34,631 nucleotides of DNA from Psychrobacillus vulpis (GTDB lineage Bacteria; Bacillota; Bacilli; Bacillales_A; Planococcaceae). Shown here one piece after another: positions 8,213 through 17,176 of the stretch (positions are counted from its first letter, which is position 1; each line of letters begins with the position of its first letter). The notes under the pieces are model-generated. The model was not told the origin of the DNA and did no database searches. It saw only the letters and a program-made list of their open reading frames with translations. A program made the position numbers and the translations under genes. The stretch spans positions 1 through 34,631 of the forward strand of contig NZ_VDGI01000028.1 in assembly GCF_006861825.1 (NCBI RefSeq), read 5' to 3'.

Positions 8213-9910
8213 CTGAAAAATATAGAACTAATAACCATTACATCAATAGAACAACTGAATCAATTTCGAGATGATTGGTCTTTTATTTTGGAAGAGAACG
8301 AAAATACAAATCCTTTTATTGAATTTGATTGGATATATGCATGGTGGAAGCATCTTGGAAACAATAAAAATGTAGAAATTATTGCTGTTTTGAATAATGG
8401 TGAAATAATCGCGTTTTTCCCTTTTCTTTATGAAAATAAAGGGTGGTTATACAAATATAATTTTATCGGGTTTGGCTATGCGAATTATATGGACTTTATT
8501 TCCTATAAACATTCTTTGGAATACGTTATAGCACTTGTATTAGACTTCATAATAGTTGAGAGAAAAAGTGTTGTTTTTTATTTACATGGACTACTAGAGA
8601 GTGGCTTTTCTATTAGGAGATTGGAAGGATATATAAGAAACAGGGAGATGACATATTCCACACACCGTGTAATCACACCTTTTATTGATCTAGAAAAAAT
8701 ATCAAAGGAAGAATATTTAAAGAAAAGAAAAAAGTTACATCGCGTGGACAAAAATGAAAAAAGAATGAGGGAAAGTGGAGTAGTCGAAGTATTACCTACT
8801 GGACCTGAGCATATGGAAACGATATTCAACCTCCATCATAAGAGATGGAAAAAAAAGCGCGACACTAGTGGCTTTACAAATAAGAAAGAAAGGAAATTTT
8901 ATCAAAGTTTAGCGCAGCTTCAAGAAGGACCTTTAACGACAGAGATTGATGGGCTCTTTATGGATGGTAAGATGATCGCTTTCAAGTATGGATACAAATG
9001 TAGAGGAAGATATGTTGGCTATGTTATAAGTTTCGAGGATGATTTTAAAGTATTTAGTCCAGGCAGAATATTGGAAAAGGATAAGATTCTTCAATGTAGT
9101 AAACGCGGTATTAATATTGTCGATTTCAGTATTGGATATGAACCATACAAGTTTGAGTGGAATACAGATATAGATTATACAAGAAAGATAATCTTCTCAT
9201 CTAAAAGTTTGACAGCTCAGCTGCTGAGGTTGTATCTCTCTTTGAAGGAGTTATTTATTTCACGTATTAAGCTTAATCGAAGGCTTGTCTTGTTTAAGAG
9301 AAATAAAATCGGAAAATTTCTTTATGTGATAAAGAATATTTTGAGCAAAACAGAGAAAGCAGGTGTGAGGGAAGAAATAGCAGCTTTTATCCATCCAAAA
9401 CTTAATAAGTTATTCGAATGGAAACGCTACACTATTTATGAAATTGCCAGTAAAAATGTACCTGAGGATTTAGAGAAAGATAAATATGTGGAGCTGACAA
9501 TTAGAGAAGCGATTAACAATTATGATTCTGTCAAAGAGCATATGAGGGATATTTGTACGAAAATATATGGAGGATATAAAGGGTATTATCTGCCTGGGCA
9601 TCTATCTTTTGAAAATGTATTTTGGACAAATGAAAAGGTAATTCGCATAGATAATATTGGATATTTGAGGGTTTTTAAAAAGAGTTCGGTTCATATAGAA
9701 AACTGGAGAACAGAAAATTTAGCGGAAATCTGCTCATATGTTAAAAAAATAAGTAAAGCTAACAAAATCTTTATAAGTGTAAAAGCAAATTTGAATAAAG
9801 AAATAAGTGAATTAGAAAAAATAGGATTTACCATCCATCAACAAATTTTTAAAAGAACAATCCTCGGATTCTCAAAAGCTATATTTACTAATGAAAAAAA
9901 TTCTGCCTAA
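8213..9910 (+). CDS. Large CelD-like GNAT-fold protein, copy 1
   Basis: About 565 residues, paralogous to the product of 12011-13693 over the full length. The N-terminal two thirds look like the CelD/BioF2-like acyltransferase group: NTNPFIEFDWIYAWW, KLHRVDKNEKRMRESG, HHKRWKKKRDTSGF and FSIGYEPYKFEWNTD. A second, shorter domain follows (KIYGGYKGYYL, FWTNEKVIRIDN) and ends in a GNAT-like segment with ELEKIGF. The 8177 ATG has no ribosome binding site. GAAGGG at 8198-8203 is correctly placed for CTG 8213, and a start there aligns with the paralog's N-terminus, so CTG is preferred. Likely modifies the polysaccharide or its carrier; substrate unknown. Confidence 0.7.
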   Translation: MKNIELITITSIEQLNQFRDDWSFILEENENTNPFIEFDWIYAWWKHLGNNKNVEIIAVLNNGEIIAFFPFLYENKGWLYKYNFIGFGYANYMDFISYKHSLEYVIALVLDFIIVERKSVVFYLHGLLESGFSIRRLEGYIRNREMTYSTHRVITPFIDLEKISKEEYLKKRKKLHRVDKNEKRMRESGVVEVLPTGPEHMETIFNLHHKRWKKKRDTSGFTNKKERKFYQSLAQLQEGPLTTEIDGLFMDGKMIAFKYGYKCRGRYVGYVISFEDDFKVFSPGRILEKDKILQCSKRGINIVDFSIGYEPYKFEWNTDIDYTRKIIFSSKSLTAQLLRLYLSLKELFISRIKLNRRLVLFKRNKIGKFLYVIKNILSKTEKAGVREEIAAFIHPKLNKLFEWKRYTIYEIASKNVPEDLEKDKYVELTIREAINNYDSVKEHMRDICTKIYGGYKGYYLPGHLSFENVFWTNEKVIRIDNIGYLRVFKKSSVHIENWRTENLAEICSYVKKISKANKIFISVKANLNKEISELEKIGFTIHQQIFKRTILGFSKAIFTNEKNSA

Positions 9911-9988
9911 TTATAAATTCTAGGAAAAGTAAATCACGTACACCTTGTATTTTGCATCGTTTCCATCAAAGAAAATGAGGGATAATTG

Positions 9989-11089
9989 ATGAAAATTGTT
10001 CAACTAATCACACATATGAATGAAATTGGAGGAGCTCAAGTACATGTGCGAGATTTATCCAAACAACTTGCAATGGATGGGCATCCGGTGACGATTATTT
10101 CCGGAGGAGATGAAATAATCGCAGATGGTTTATTAATAGAAGAAGTTACTTATATGCACAGTAAGTTCTTAATTCGGAAAATTAGTTTCATAAAAGACTT
10201 TCTTGCTTTTTTAGAAATTAGGAAAAAATTAAAGCTTATAAAACCAGATATTGTAGCAATTCACTCTTCTAAAGCTGGAATTATCGGTAGAATTGCCTGC
10301 TGGTCACTTCGAATTCCCTCTGTATTTACAGCTCATGGGTGGGCGTTTACAGAAGGAGTTGAGAAGAAAAAGCAACGCTTATATCTAAGCATCGAGAAGT
10401 GGGTAGGAAAATTATCGATGAAAGTTATTACTGTCTGTGATCAAGATCGAAACTTAGCACTTCGTCATCAAGTGCTGCCATCCGAAAAAATAATTACTGT
10501 TCACAATGGGGTAATGGATTCAAAAAATACATCATTAGAAAAAGGCAACAGAGAGGTCGTAAAAATTCTGATGGTTGCTCGTTTTGAAAAACCAAAACAA
10601 CAATTGGAGCTTTTAGAGGCACTCTTGCATATTAAACATCTAAACTGGCAAATGATTTTTGTGGGAGATGGGAGTTTAAAACGAGCATCTGCACAATTCG
10701 TACAAGAAAACTATTTAGGTCATAAAGTCACTTTTCTAGGGAGTCATTCGAATGTTGCGGGGCTATTAAGTGATGCGGATCTTTTCGTGCTTACTTCTGC
10801 TTGGGAAGGACTACCATTAAGCATTTTAGAAGCAATGTTACACAGTCTTCCCATTATTGCATCCAATGTTGGAGGGGTAAAAGAAGCCGTCAGAGATACA
10901 GAAAATGGGTTTTTAATTCGTAATAACTTATCTGAACTTCTTTCCATATTAATAGAAAATGAATTACTTCGAAAAAATATGGGAGAAAAGAGTAGAGAAA
11001 TATATGAAGCAAGTTTCACATTTGAAAAGATGTACACAAAAACTATTTCTACGTATCGCAATTTAATAGTATCGGGGGAGAACGGTTGA
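9989..11089 (+). CDS. Glycosyltransferase family 4 (EpsF/EpsD-like)
   Basis: A 366-residue GT-B retaining glycosyltransferase. The N-terminal glycine-rich NEIGGAQVHVRDL, AIHSSKAGIIGRI and FTAHGW (acceptor side), then KILMVARFEKPKQQ, IFVGDGSL, VTFLGSH and the E-x7-E region EGLPLSILEAM are all in order. ATG 9989 is chosen over the TTG at 9986 because of AATGAGGGAT (9974-9983). The gene overlaps the next gene by four bases (TTGA), showing coupled translation. Confidence 0.93.
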   Translation: MKIVQLITHMNEIGGAQVHVRDLSKQLAMDGHPVTIISGGDEIIADGLLIEEVTYMHSKFLIRKISFIKDFLAFLEIRKKLKLIKPDIVAIHSSKAGIIGRIACWSLRIPSVFTAHGWAFTEGVEKKKQRLYLSIEKWVGKLSMKVITVCDQDRNLALRHQVLPSEKIITVHNGVMDSKNTSLEKGNREVVKILMVARFEKPKQQLELLEALLHIKHLNWQMIFVGDGSLKRASAQFVQENYLGHKVTFLGSHSNVAGLLSDADLFVLTSAWEGLPLSILEAMLHSLPIIASNVGGVKEAVRDTENGFLIRNNLSELLSILIENELLRKNMGEKSREIYEASFTFEKMYTKTISTYRNLIVSGENG

Positions 11090-11997
11090 AAGTATTAGTA
11101 ACTGGAGCAGCAGGTTTTATCGGCTCATATGTTGTAAAGGAATTAGTAAAGGAAAATTTTTCAGTGATTGCATTAGATAACTTATCTACAGGTAAAGTAA
11201 GTAATTTAGTAACAGATGTCCCATTTTATGAGATGGATATTTCAAATAATGAGTTAGAAGATGTGTTTCGAATCGAACAACCGAATTATGTCATTCATTT
11301 AGCTGCGCAATCTTCTGTTCTAAATTCGATGATTGAACCGATGGAAGATTGCCAATCAAATTTAGTTGGAACTCTTAACGTCCTGAGATTTGCCAAGCAA
11401 TATGACGTGAAAAAGGTTATCTTCGCATCCACAGCAGCAGTATATGGTAATCCAACTACATTTCCTGTTGTAGAGGATAGTAAGCTTTCTACTCTTTCTT
11501 TCTACGCATTATCCAAGCTTTCCGCAGAAAAGTATGTTCAATTATACGAAAAACTATTTGATTTAAAAAGTTGCATATTGCGATTCTCAAACGTGTTTGG
11601 TCCCTTGCAAGCAGGTGGCGTAATTACAAGCATCCTTCATCGTATTTTAGATGGAGAGGATCCAATTATTTTTGATGGCAATCAAACACGAGATTTTATA
11701 TATGTGAAAGATGTTGCAGCAGCTTGCATACAATCATTAATGTCTGATAAAACAGGTGTTTTTAATATTAGCTCTTCTACAGAAATATCCATTCAAGAAG
11801 TGTATGAAGTATTATCGGAACTTACTGGAGTTCAGACGAATCCAATTTACGAATCGCTTCGTGATGGAGAGATAGAAAGAAGCATCCTATCGAATAAGAA
11901 AGCGATAACCAATTTTGCATGGAGTCCAACATATAGTTTTGTGGAGGGACTAAAAGAAACCATTCAATATTACTCTTATTTAAAAAAACCTAACTAG
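11086..11997 (+). CDS. NAD-dependent sugar epimerase/dehydratase (GalE-like)
   Basis: A 303-residue extended short-chain dehydrogenase. GAAGFIGSYV (about 7-16) is the NAD-binding glycine motif, DNLSTG follows the second strand, HLAAQSSV and the catalytic FYALSKLSAEKY (Y-x3-K) are intact, and RFSNVFGP and RDFIYVKDVA are typical of UDP-hexose 4-epimerases. It probably supplies a UDP-sugar donor for the neighbouring glycosyltransferases; the exact sugar is not determined. TTG start overlapping the preceding stop, with GGGGGAG upstream. Confidence 0.92.
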   Translation: MKVLVTGAAGFIGSYVVKELVKENFSVIALDNLSTGKVSNLVTDVPFYEMDISNNELEDVFRIEQPNYVIHLAAQSSVLNSMIEPMEDCQSNLVGTLNVLRFAKQYDVKKVIFASTAAVYGNPTTFPVVEDSKLSTLSFYALSKLSAEKYVQLYEKLFDLKSCILRFSNVFGPLQAGGVITSILHRILDGEDPIIFDGNQTRDFIYVKDVAAACIQSLMSDKTGVFNISSSTEISIQEVYEVLSELTGVQTNPIYESLRDGEIERSILSNKKAITNFAWSPTYSFVEGLKETIQYYSYLKKPN

Positions 11998-12010
11998 AAC
12001 GGATGATTAT

Positions 12011-13693
12011 TTGGAGCTCATTCTGATTAAATCGTATAAACATTTGAGCGTTTATGAGAAAGAATGGTCGGATATTTTAGAAGCAAATCAAAATACGAAC
12101 CCATTTATAGAGTATGAATTTGTTTATAATTGGTGGCAGTTTTTAGGTGAAAATGAAGAAGTAGAAATATATGCAGTTAAAGAGCATAACCGTATAATAG
12201 CATTTTTTCCATTTCAATCGAAAAAAACTTGGTTTGGCTATATACTACATTTTCTTGCTTTAGGCGATGCTAATTATATGGATATAATTGCAAAAAAAAG
12301 AGACGTTGATCGGGTCATTATGTTTGTTTTTGATGCAATAATTAAAAAGAAGAAGAGTGTAGTTTTTTATTTACATGGGTTATTAGAAAGCGTAGATACA
12401 CCATTTCAACTATCCAATTATTTGAAAGCTAGAAATATGAAAGAGCAATATTATCGAATTGTAACACCTTATATTGATTTACAAAATCTTTCCTATGAGG
12501 AATATATGAAATCTCGTCAAAAGTTGCATGGTTTAGATAGAAGGGAAAAAAGATTAAGGTTACTTGGAGAAGTTCGTCTACAAATCTCTTCCGCAATACA
12601 GATGAACCAAATATTTAAAGTGCATCAAAAAAGATGGGAAAAGAAAAATGATACAAGCGGATTTTCTAGTGATAGAAAAAAAGCTTTCTTTCAACATTTA
12701 GCAGAGCAGAATCATGGGAAATTGGGTGTTCGACTAACAACATTAACATTGGAAAATAAAATTATTTCTTTTACGTACGGTTTTTCTTGCCGTGGAAGAT
12801 ATTTGGGATATGTATTAGGACATGATTCCGACTTTGATGTCTATGGTCCTGGTAGGATTCTAGTTAAAGAGAAGATTAAAAGAATTATAGATGATGGATT
12901 TCATAAACTAGATATGAGCATAGGCTATGAACCTTATAAATTTGAGTGGAATACAGATCTCGATTACACAAGAAAAACAATTTTTTCTACAAATACGTTA
13001 AGAGCTAAAACCTATCGAAATTTTTTATGGGCAAAACAAACGATTATTTCTAAGCTAAGAAAATATTATTCGCTTGTGATTTTCCGAAGAAATTATATTG
13101 GTAAATTGAAGTACTATATACGAAATAAGGAAAAAATTAATTTTAGAAAAGTTATTTTGAAGAAAAAGCTATTGCCTTACTTATATGAGCTAAAAAAATA
13201 TGTTATTGCTAAACTCGATGTAAATGAAACGAATATGAAAAGTCATTTTAAAAAAATTACACCTGAAACTGGTCTTAATATAAAGAATGATCGAAGAGAA
13301 ATATTGCAAAAAATTTATAACGGTTATAAAGGTTACTACTCTACAGATCCGAATAAAGCATTTTGGGTCAATGAAAAAGTAATACGTATAGACGATATTG
13401 AGGTGGTATCAAACCTAAAGAAAAGAAGCGTATATATTAGGGATTGGGAGAATGAACACTTAGAGAGTGTCATTTCATTTGTCCATGAAAACTACCAACC
13501 TAAACATATATTTGTACACGTCAACAAGCGTGATAAAAAAAGCGTTAAGAGATTGGGGAAACTCGGATTTAAAACAACAGAGAAGCTTTCTTATTCAAGA
13601 ATATTTGGAAATAAAAAAGTAAAAAAAGAAGAAGTAAATAAAAGAGAAGGTGCCTCATATTATACTTTTAGAAAGAAAGTTTCTAAATATTAA
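12011..13693 (+). CDS. Large CelD-like GNAT-fold protein, copy 2
   Basis: A 560-residue paralog of 8213-9910. It shares NTNPFIEYEFVYNWW, VVFYLHGLLES, KLHGLDRREKRLRLLG, HQKRWEKKNDTSGF, CRGRYLGYV, SIGYEPYKFEWNTD and, in the C-terminal domain, KIYNGYKGYY, FWVNEKVIRIDD and a GNAT-like end with RLGKLGF. The copies have clearly diverged and flank the glycosyltransferase-epimerase pair, which suggests duplication followed by specialisation. TTG start 14 bases after the epimerase stop with GGATG upstream. Substrate unknown; acyl or aminoacyl transfer to the polysaccharide is a reasonable inference only. Confidence 0.72.
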   Translation: MELILIKSYKHLSVYEKEWSDILEANQNTNPFIEYEFVYNWWQFLGENEEVEIYAVKEHNRIIAFFPFQSKKTWFGYILHFLALGDANYMDIIAKKRDVDRVIMFVFDAIIKKKKSVVFYLHGLLESVDTPFQLSNYLKARNMKEQYYRIVTPYIDLQNLSYEEYMKSRQKLHGLDRREKRLRLLGEVRLQISSAIQMNQIFKVHQKRWEKKNDTSGFSSDRKKAFFQHLAEQNHGKLGVRLTTLTLENKIISFTYGFSCRGRYLGYVLGHDSDFDVYGPGRILVKEKIKRIIDDGFHKLDMSIGYEPYKFEWNTDLDYTRKTIFSTNTLRAKTYRNFLWAKQTIISKLRKYYSLVIFRRNYIGKLKYYIRNKEKINFRKVILKKKLLPYLYELKKYVIAKLDVNETNMKSHFKKITPETGLNIKNDRREILQKIYNGYKGYYSTDPNKAFWVNEKVIRIDDIEVVSNLKKRSVYIRDWENEHLESVISFVHENYQPKHIFVHVNKRDKKSVKRLGKLGFKTTEKLSYSRIFGNKKVKKEEVNKREGASYYTFRKKVSKY

Positions 13694-13694
13694 A

Positions 13695-14408
13695 ATGAAT
13701 TCGTATTATTTTTTGAAAGAGCAAATTTTAAATGAACCATTAATAGATATAGGAGGGTTCACTCATTCAAAAGTCCCCAAAAAAAACCTACAGCAATTCG
13801 AAACGGTTTATATTGATTTAACGAAAAGTGAAGAAGAATTATTTCAGAAATTACATCGAACGAATAGAAAACAAATTAGTAAAGCTTCAATGCATGATTT
13901 TCATATATTAGTGATTGATAAACCAACGATTGCAGATATTCGTGCTTTTCAGAAGTTTTATAATCATTTTGCGAAATTTACAAACACGTACTCGTGTAAT
14001 TCCTTTCATATAAATACGATGAGTAAGTTAAAGGACAAGAATGCTCTTATTATTACGCAGCTTTTAAATGAAGAAAATGAAGTCTTATGTTACCGATTAT
14101 ATATTTCAGATGGCGACACGGTTTTTTCTCTATATTCGGCTTCGCATTTTAGATTGAAGGAAAAAGCGGAAGAGAAAAGAGTATTAAGTATAGCTAATCG
14201 ATATTTACTTTGGAATAATATTTTATATTTCAAAAAATTAAATTATTCAATTTACGATATGGGTGGAGTTACAGCGAATGAAAACGTTCGTAGCTTTAAG
14301 TTGGAATTTGGTGGGGAAATCACCCAAGTCTACTCTGGTTATGAAGCAAATTCATTAGTAGGTAAGCTGGTATTATGGCTAAGAACGATTAAGTTGAGGA
14401 AAGGATGA
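13695..14408 (+). CDS. FemAB-like aminoacyltransferase-family protein
   Basis: About 237 residues from ATG 13695, which begins two bases after the preceding stop. The FemAB-type features are LHRTNRKQISKAS (about 45-57), a central GNAT-like core with ALIITQL and EVLCYRLYISDGDTVFSLYSA, and the late YDMGGVTANENVRSFKLEFGG motif. Known relatives use aminoacyl-tRNA or activated amino acids to extend peptidoglycan bridges. Here the context suggests modification of the polysaccharide or of its anchor. The reading frame is open back to GTG 13650, overlapping the upstream gene, but that start has no properly spaced site. The ribosome binding site for 13695 is weak, consistent with translational coupling. 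Confidence 0.72.
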   Translation: MNSYYFLKEQILNEPLIDIGGFTHSKVPKKNLQQFETVYIDLTKSEEELFQKLHRTNRKQISKASMHDFHILVIDKPTIADIRAFQKFYNHFAKFTNTYSCNSFHINTMSKLKDKNALIITQLLNEENEVLCYRLYISDGDTVFSLYSASHFRLKEKAEEKRVLSIANRYLLWNNILYFKKLNYSIYDMGGVTANENVRSFKLEFGGEITQVYSGYEANSLVGKLVLWLRTIKLRKG

Positions 14409-14412
14409 AGTT

Positions 14413-15375
14413 CTGGGAGCACTTGTTATTTCACTCGACTTTGAATTAAACTGGGGCGTACATGATGTGTTTACTCTTGAAAAGTATGGGGAAAATATAC
14501 TAGGAGCTCGCCTTGCAATTCCCAAAATACTACAATTATTTTTAAAGTATGATATTCATGCAACTTGGGCAATTGTTGGGATGCTTTATTGTAAAAATAA
14601 AAACGAACTTTTAACAAAACTAGAAGGCTTAAATATTCCATATGAAAATGAATCTTTTTCCCCAAAACATAATTTATGGCAAGTTGGAGAGAATGAGTCT
14701 CAAGATCCTTATCATTTCGGGTATTCGCTCATTGAATCGATCAAAACGATACCTAACCAGGAAATTGGAACACATACATTTACTCATTATTATTGTTTAG
14801 AAGACGGACAGAGAACAGACCATTTTGAAAAAGATTTGCAAGCCGTCGTTCAATTAAATGAAGGGATTACTTCATTAGTTTTCCCAAGAAATCAAACGAA
14901 TAATGATTATTTAAACGTTTGCAAAACATACGGAATCAATGCTTATCGTGGAAATGAAGAAAGCTGGATTTATAGAGCCTATACAAGCAAAACAAATACA
15001 ACAACAAAACGTATGCTCCGATTAGTAGATACTTATATTAATTTGACTGGGCATCACACCTTCTCGTTAAAGAGTTTACAAAAAGAACCAATCATCAATA
15101 TACAATCTAGCCGCTTTTTAAGACCTTACAGTAAACAACTTGCAGTTTTAGAGAATTTACGTTTACGACGAATTAAAAACGGATTAACGAAAGCTGCTAA
15201 AGACAATGAGTTTTATCATTTATGGTGGCATCCACATAATTTCGGAAAGAATATAGATGAGAATCTACATTTTCTAGAAGAAATATTAAAGCATGTGGAT
15301 TATTTAAGGGGCAAATATAATTTTCAAAGTATGCATATGCGGGATGTAACAGATGTGATAAATATTATTTCATAA
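14413..15375 (+). CDS. Polysaccharide deacetylase (NodB-like)
   Basis: About 320 residues. The essential N-terminal motif VISLDFELNWG lies upstream of the first ATG/GTG-type start (GTG 14467), so the true start must be earlier. CTG 14413 is four bases after the preceding stop and correctly spaced from GAGGAAAGG (14396-14404). EIGTHTFTHYY supplies the HxxxH metal site, followed by VFPRNQTNNDY, AYRGNEESW and HLWWHPHNFGKN. It likely removes N-acetyl groups from the exported sugar chain, although no signal peptide is visible, so it may act on a cytoplasmic lipid-linked form. Last gene of the cluster, followed by a strong terminator. Confidence 0.87.
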   Translation: MGALVISLDFELNWGVHDVFTLEKYGENILGARLAIPKILQLFLKYDIHATWAIVGMLYCKNKNELLTKLEGLNIPYENESFSPKHNLWQVGENESQDPYHFGYSLIESIKTIPNQEIGTHTFTHYYCLEDGQRTDHFEKDLQAVVQLNEGITSLVFPRNQTNNDYLNVCKTYGINAYRGNEESWIYRAYTSKTNTTTKRMLRLVDTYINLTGHHTFSLKSLQKEPIINIQSSRFLRPYSKQLAVLENLRLRRIKNGLTKAAKDNEFYHLWWHPHNFGKNIDENLHFLEEILKHVDYLRGKYNFQSMHMRDVTDVINIIS

Positions 15376-15414
15376 AAAATACGAAGGGAGAAATAGATCC
15401 CTTCGTATTTTTAT
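15375..15414 (+). terminator. Strong terminator of the polysaccharide cluster
   Basis: AAAAATACGAAGGGA (15375-15389) is exactly complementary to TCCCTTCGTATTTTT (15398-15412), with an 8-base loop. It overlaps the stop codon of the deacetylase gene. Confidence 0.92.
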
Positions 15415-15585
15415 TTCCGGTTTTATTGAGAGATCCTAGCATCTTCGTAATTTTTACCTAATACTAAAATATGAGATGCAAGCATGCTATAAACAGTTCT
15501 TTTCCACAGATGAACAGGATACAATATTAAACCTTCTACTATATTTCTAGTCATATACTCATATTCCATACATTTAACTTACTCA

Positions 15586-15594
15586 TGTTATACT
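15586..15594 (+). promoter_or_regulatory. Possible extended -10 promoter for ypcP
   Basis: TGTTATACT is an extended -10 (TG-n-TATACT), about 30 bases before the start of ypcP. No good -35 is seen at 17 bases. The rest of 15415-15610 holds nothing else that I recognise. Confidence 0.4.
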
Positions 15595-15625
15595 AATTAT
15601 GAATTAATGAAAAAGGATGTTGAAT

Positions 15626-16501
15626 ATGACACAAGAAAAACCACATGTACTCGTAATAGATGGTATGGCACTATTATTTCGATCATTTTTTGCAACAGCG
15701 ATGTCAGGAAACTATTTCAAAAATGCAAAAGGAATACCGACAAATGCAGTACAAGGCTTTGCTAGACATGTCCTTGCTGCACAAAATTTAATGCAACCTA
15801 CCCATCTAGCAATATGTTGGGATAAAGGAATGCACACTTTTAGAAACGAACTTTACGATGGATACAAGGCAAATCGTCCAAAGCCAGCAGAAGAGCTCAT
15901 TCCTCAATTCGATATGGCGCAAGATTTGTCTGAGCACCTAGGATGGATGAATTTCGGAATCGTAGGAATGGAAGCAGATGATACGATAGCTTCGATTACA
16001 CACAAATGGCAAGATGATGCGAAGTTCACAATAGTTAGTGGAGATAAAGATTTACTTCAATTGTTACACCCATCTACAGAAATTGCATTTACGAAAAAAG
16101 GATTCACCATTTATGATGTATACAATGAAGCTCGCTTTCTAGAAGAGTATGGAATTTCACCGTTATTATTCCCTGATGTAAAAGCGTTTATGGGAGATTC
16201 TAGTGATGGTTATGCAGGAGTGAAAGGGATTGGTCCGAAAACTGCATTACAGCTAGTGCAAACTTATGGGACAGTTGAAGAAATTATTGATTCACTTCAT
16301 TTATTAAAGGCAGGACAACGAACTAAAATAGAAACAGACTTGCAAATGCTTCAATTATCTAAAGAGCTTGCAACAATTAGAAGAGATGTACCAATCGAAG
16401 CCGAATTAGAACATCTGCTAGTTAAGGATATTCCCGATACTAAATTCGATTATTTGTATGACAATGGTTACACTATTTTAGCAAGACAGCTACAAAACTA
16501 A
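15626..16501 (+). CDS. ypcP: 5'-3' exonuclease, YpcP/ExoIX type
   Basis: A 291-residue FEN-family nuclease like the 5'-nuclease domain of DNA polymerase I. VIDGMALLFRSFFA (near the N-terminus), YKANRPKPAEEL, GMEADDTIASI, IVSGDKDLLQLL, MGDSSDGYAGVKGIGPKTA (helix-hairpin-helix with metal-binding aspartates) are all present. It processes flaps and RNA primers in the cytoplasm. ATG 15626 is chosen because AAAAAGG (15610-15616) is nine bases upstream; ATG 15617 is too close. The 3' end overlaps the convergent C39-like gene by four bases. Confidence 0.94.
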   Translation: MTQEKPHVLVIDGMALLFRSFFATAMSGNYFKNAKGIPTNAVQGFARHVLAAQNLMQPTHLAICWDKGMHTFRNELYDGYKANRPKPAEELIPQFDMAQDLSEHLGWMNFGIVGMEADDTIASITHKWQDDAKFTIVSGDKDLLQLLHPSTEIAFTKKGFTIYDVYNEARFLEEYGISPLLFPDVKAFMGDSSDGYAGVKGIGPKTALQLVQTYGTVEEIIDSLHLLKAGQRTKIETDLQMLQLSKELATIRRDVPIEAELEHLLVKDIPDTKFDYLYDNGYTILARQLQN

Positions 16502-17010
16502 AGAGAGGGAGTTACTTGAACGAAAGTAAGCACGGATGCATTTTCCGCATAAAGTACTTTCCGAATTTTACTTTCACGATTTCTTCCTCCGTTATCATGG
16601 ATTATTAAAAATAATTCATCCTTTTCTAATGTGTACCCTATAAGGGGCACCCAATGATAGGAGAACGTATATTTTTTATTCCAATGAAACGTTAAATACT
16701 TATCAAATTTTAAAGCTACAGGACGGCCACTTTTCAATTCTTTTAATGCGGTTTGGAGAGAACATTTTTCGATATGCCAATTTGGTCCAAGTAACTTTCT
16801 CATATTGTGTATGAAGCGATATGTAAATAACCCAATACGAGTTCCACCCAACTTTCGATAGAGATCGTTTGTATCGAATGGACAAGCATTTGGCATTAAA
16901 TAATTCAATAGCACATATGCTGTAACTGGCCCACAGGCTGAAGATTGGTAGTTAGATTGTATCGTCGAATCATATTGAGAGAGACCTTGAATAGGTAGTT
17001 GAATTTTCAT
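16498..17010 (-). CDS. C39-like papain-fold cysteine peptidase
   Basis: A 170-residue protein of the peptidase C39_2 group. QSSACGPVTAYVLLNYL (about 22-38) gives the catalytic Gln and Cys, YHWVPLIGY (about 117-125) the His, and IIHDNGG (about 136-142) the Asp/Asn. No signal peptide or ABC-transporter domain is seen, so it is not a bacteriocin exporter and may act inside the cell or leave by an unknown route. GGAGGT is properly placed before ATG 17010 on the complementary strand. Substrate unknown. Confidence 0.82.
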   Translation of the reverse strand: MKIQLPIQGLSQYDSTIQSNYQSSACGPVTAYVLLNYLMPNACPFDTNDLYRKLGGTRIGLFTYRFIHNMRKLLGPNWHIEKCSLQTALKELKSGRPVALKFDKYLTFHWNKKYTFSYHWVPLIGYTLEKDELFLIIHDNGGRNRESKIRKVLYAENASVLTFVQVTPSL

Positions 17011-17112
17011 CTGTTACCTCCGATTATGTATAGTGGCATTTTTGTTAAGTGCGTTGTGCATAATTTTAATGGTAGTAAAGAGTTTTTTCTATTAATAAAG
17101 GAAGAACTCGCA

Positions 17113-17156
17113 GACTGTAGACAAACTCTAAAAACGAGTTGTCTACAGTCTTTTTT
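17113..17156. terminator. Hairpin with T-run, compact form of a repeated element
   Basis: GACTGTAGACAA (17113-17124) pairs exactly with TTGTCTACAGTC (17139-17150), with an inner ACTC/GAGT, and is followed by TTTTTTGTTTTT. The same outer arms (GACTGTAG/CTACAGTC) recur in an expanded hairpin at 22478-22604. Good terminator geometry on the + strand, though no + strand gene ends here. Confidence 0.65.
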
Positions 17157-17176
17157 GTTTTTAATAGGAAAGATTA

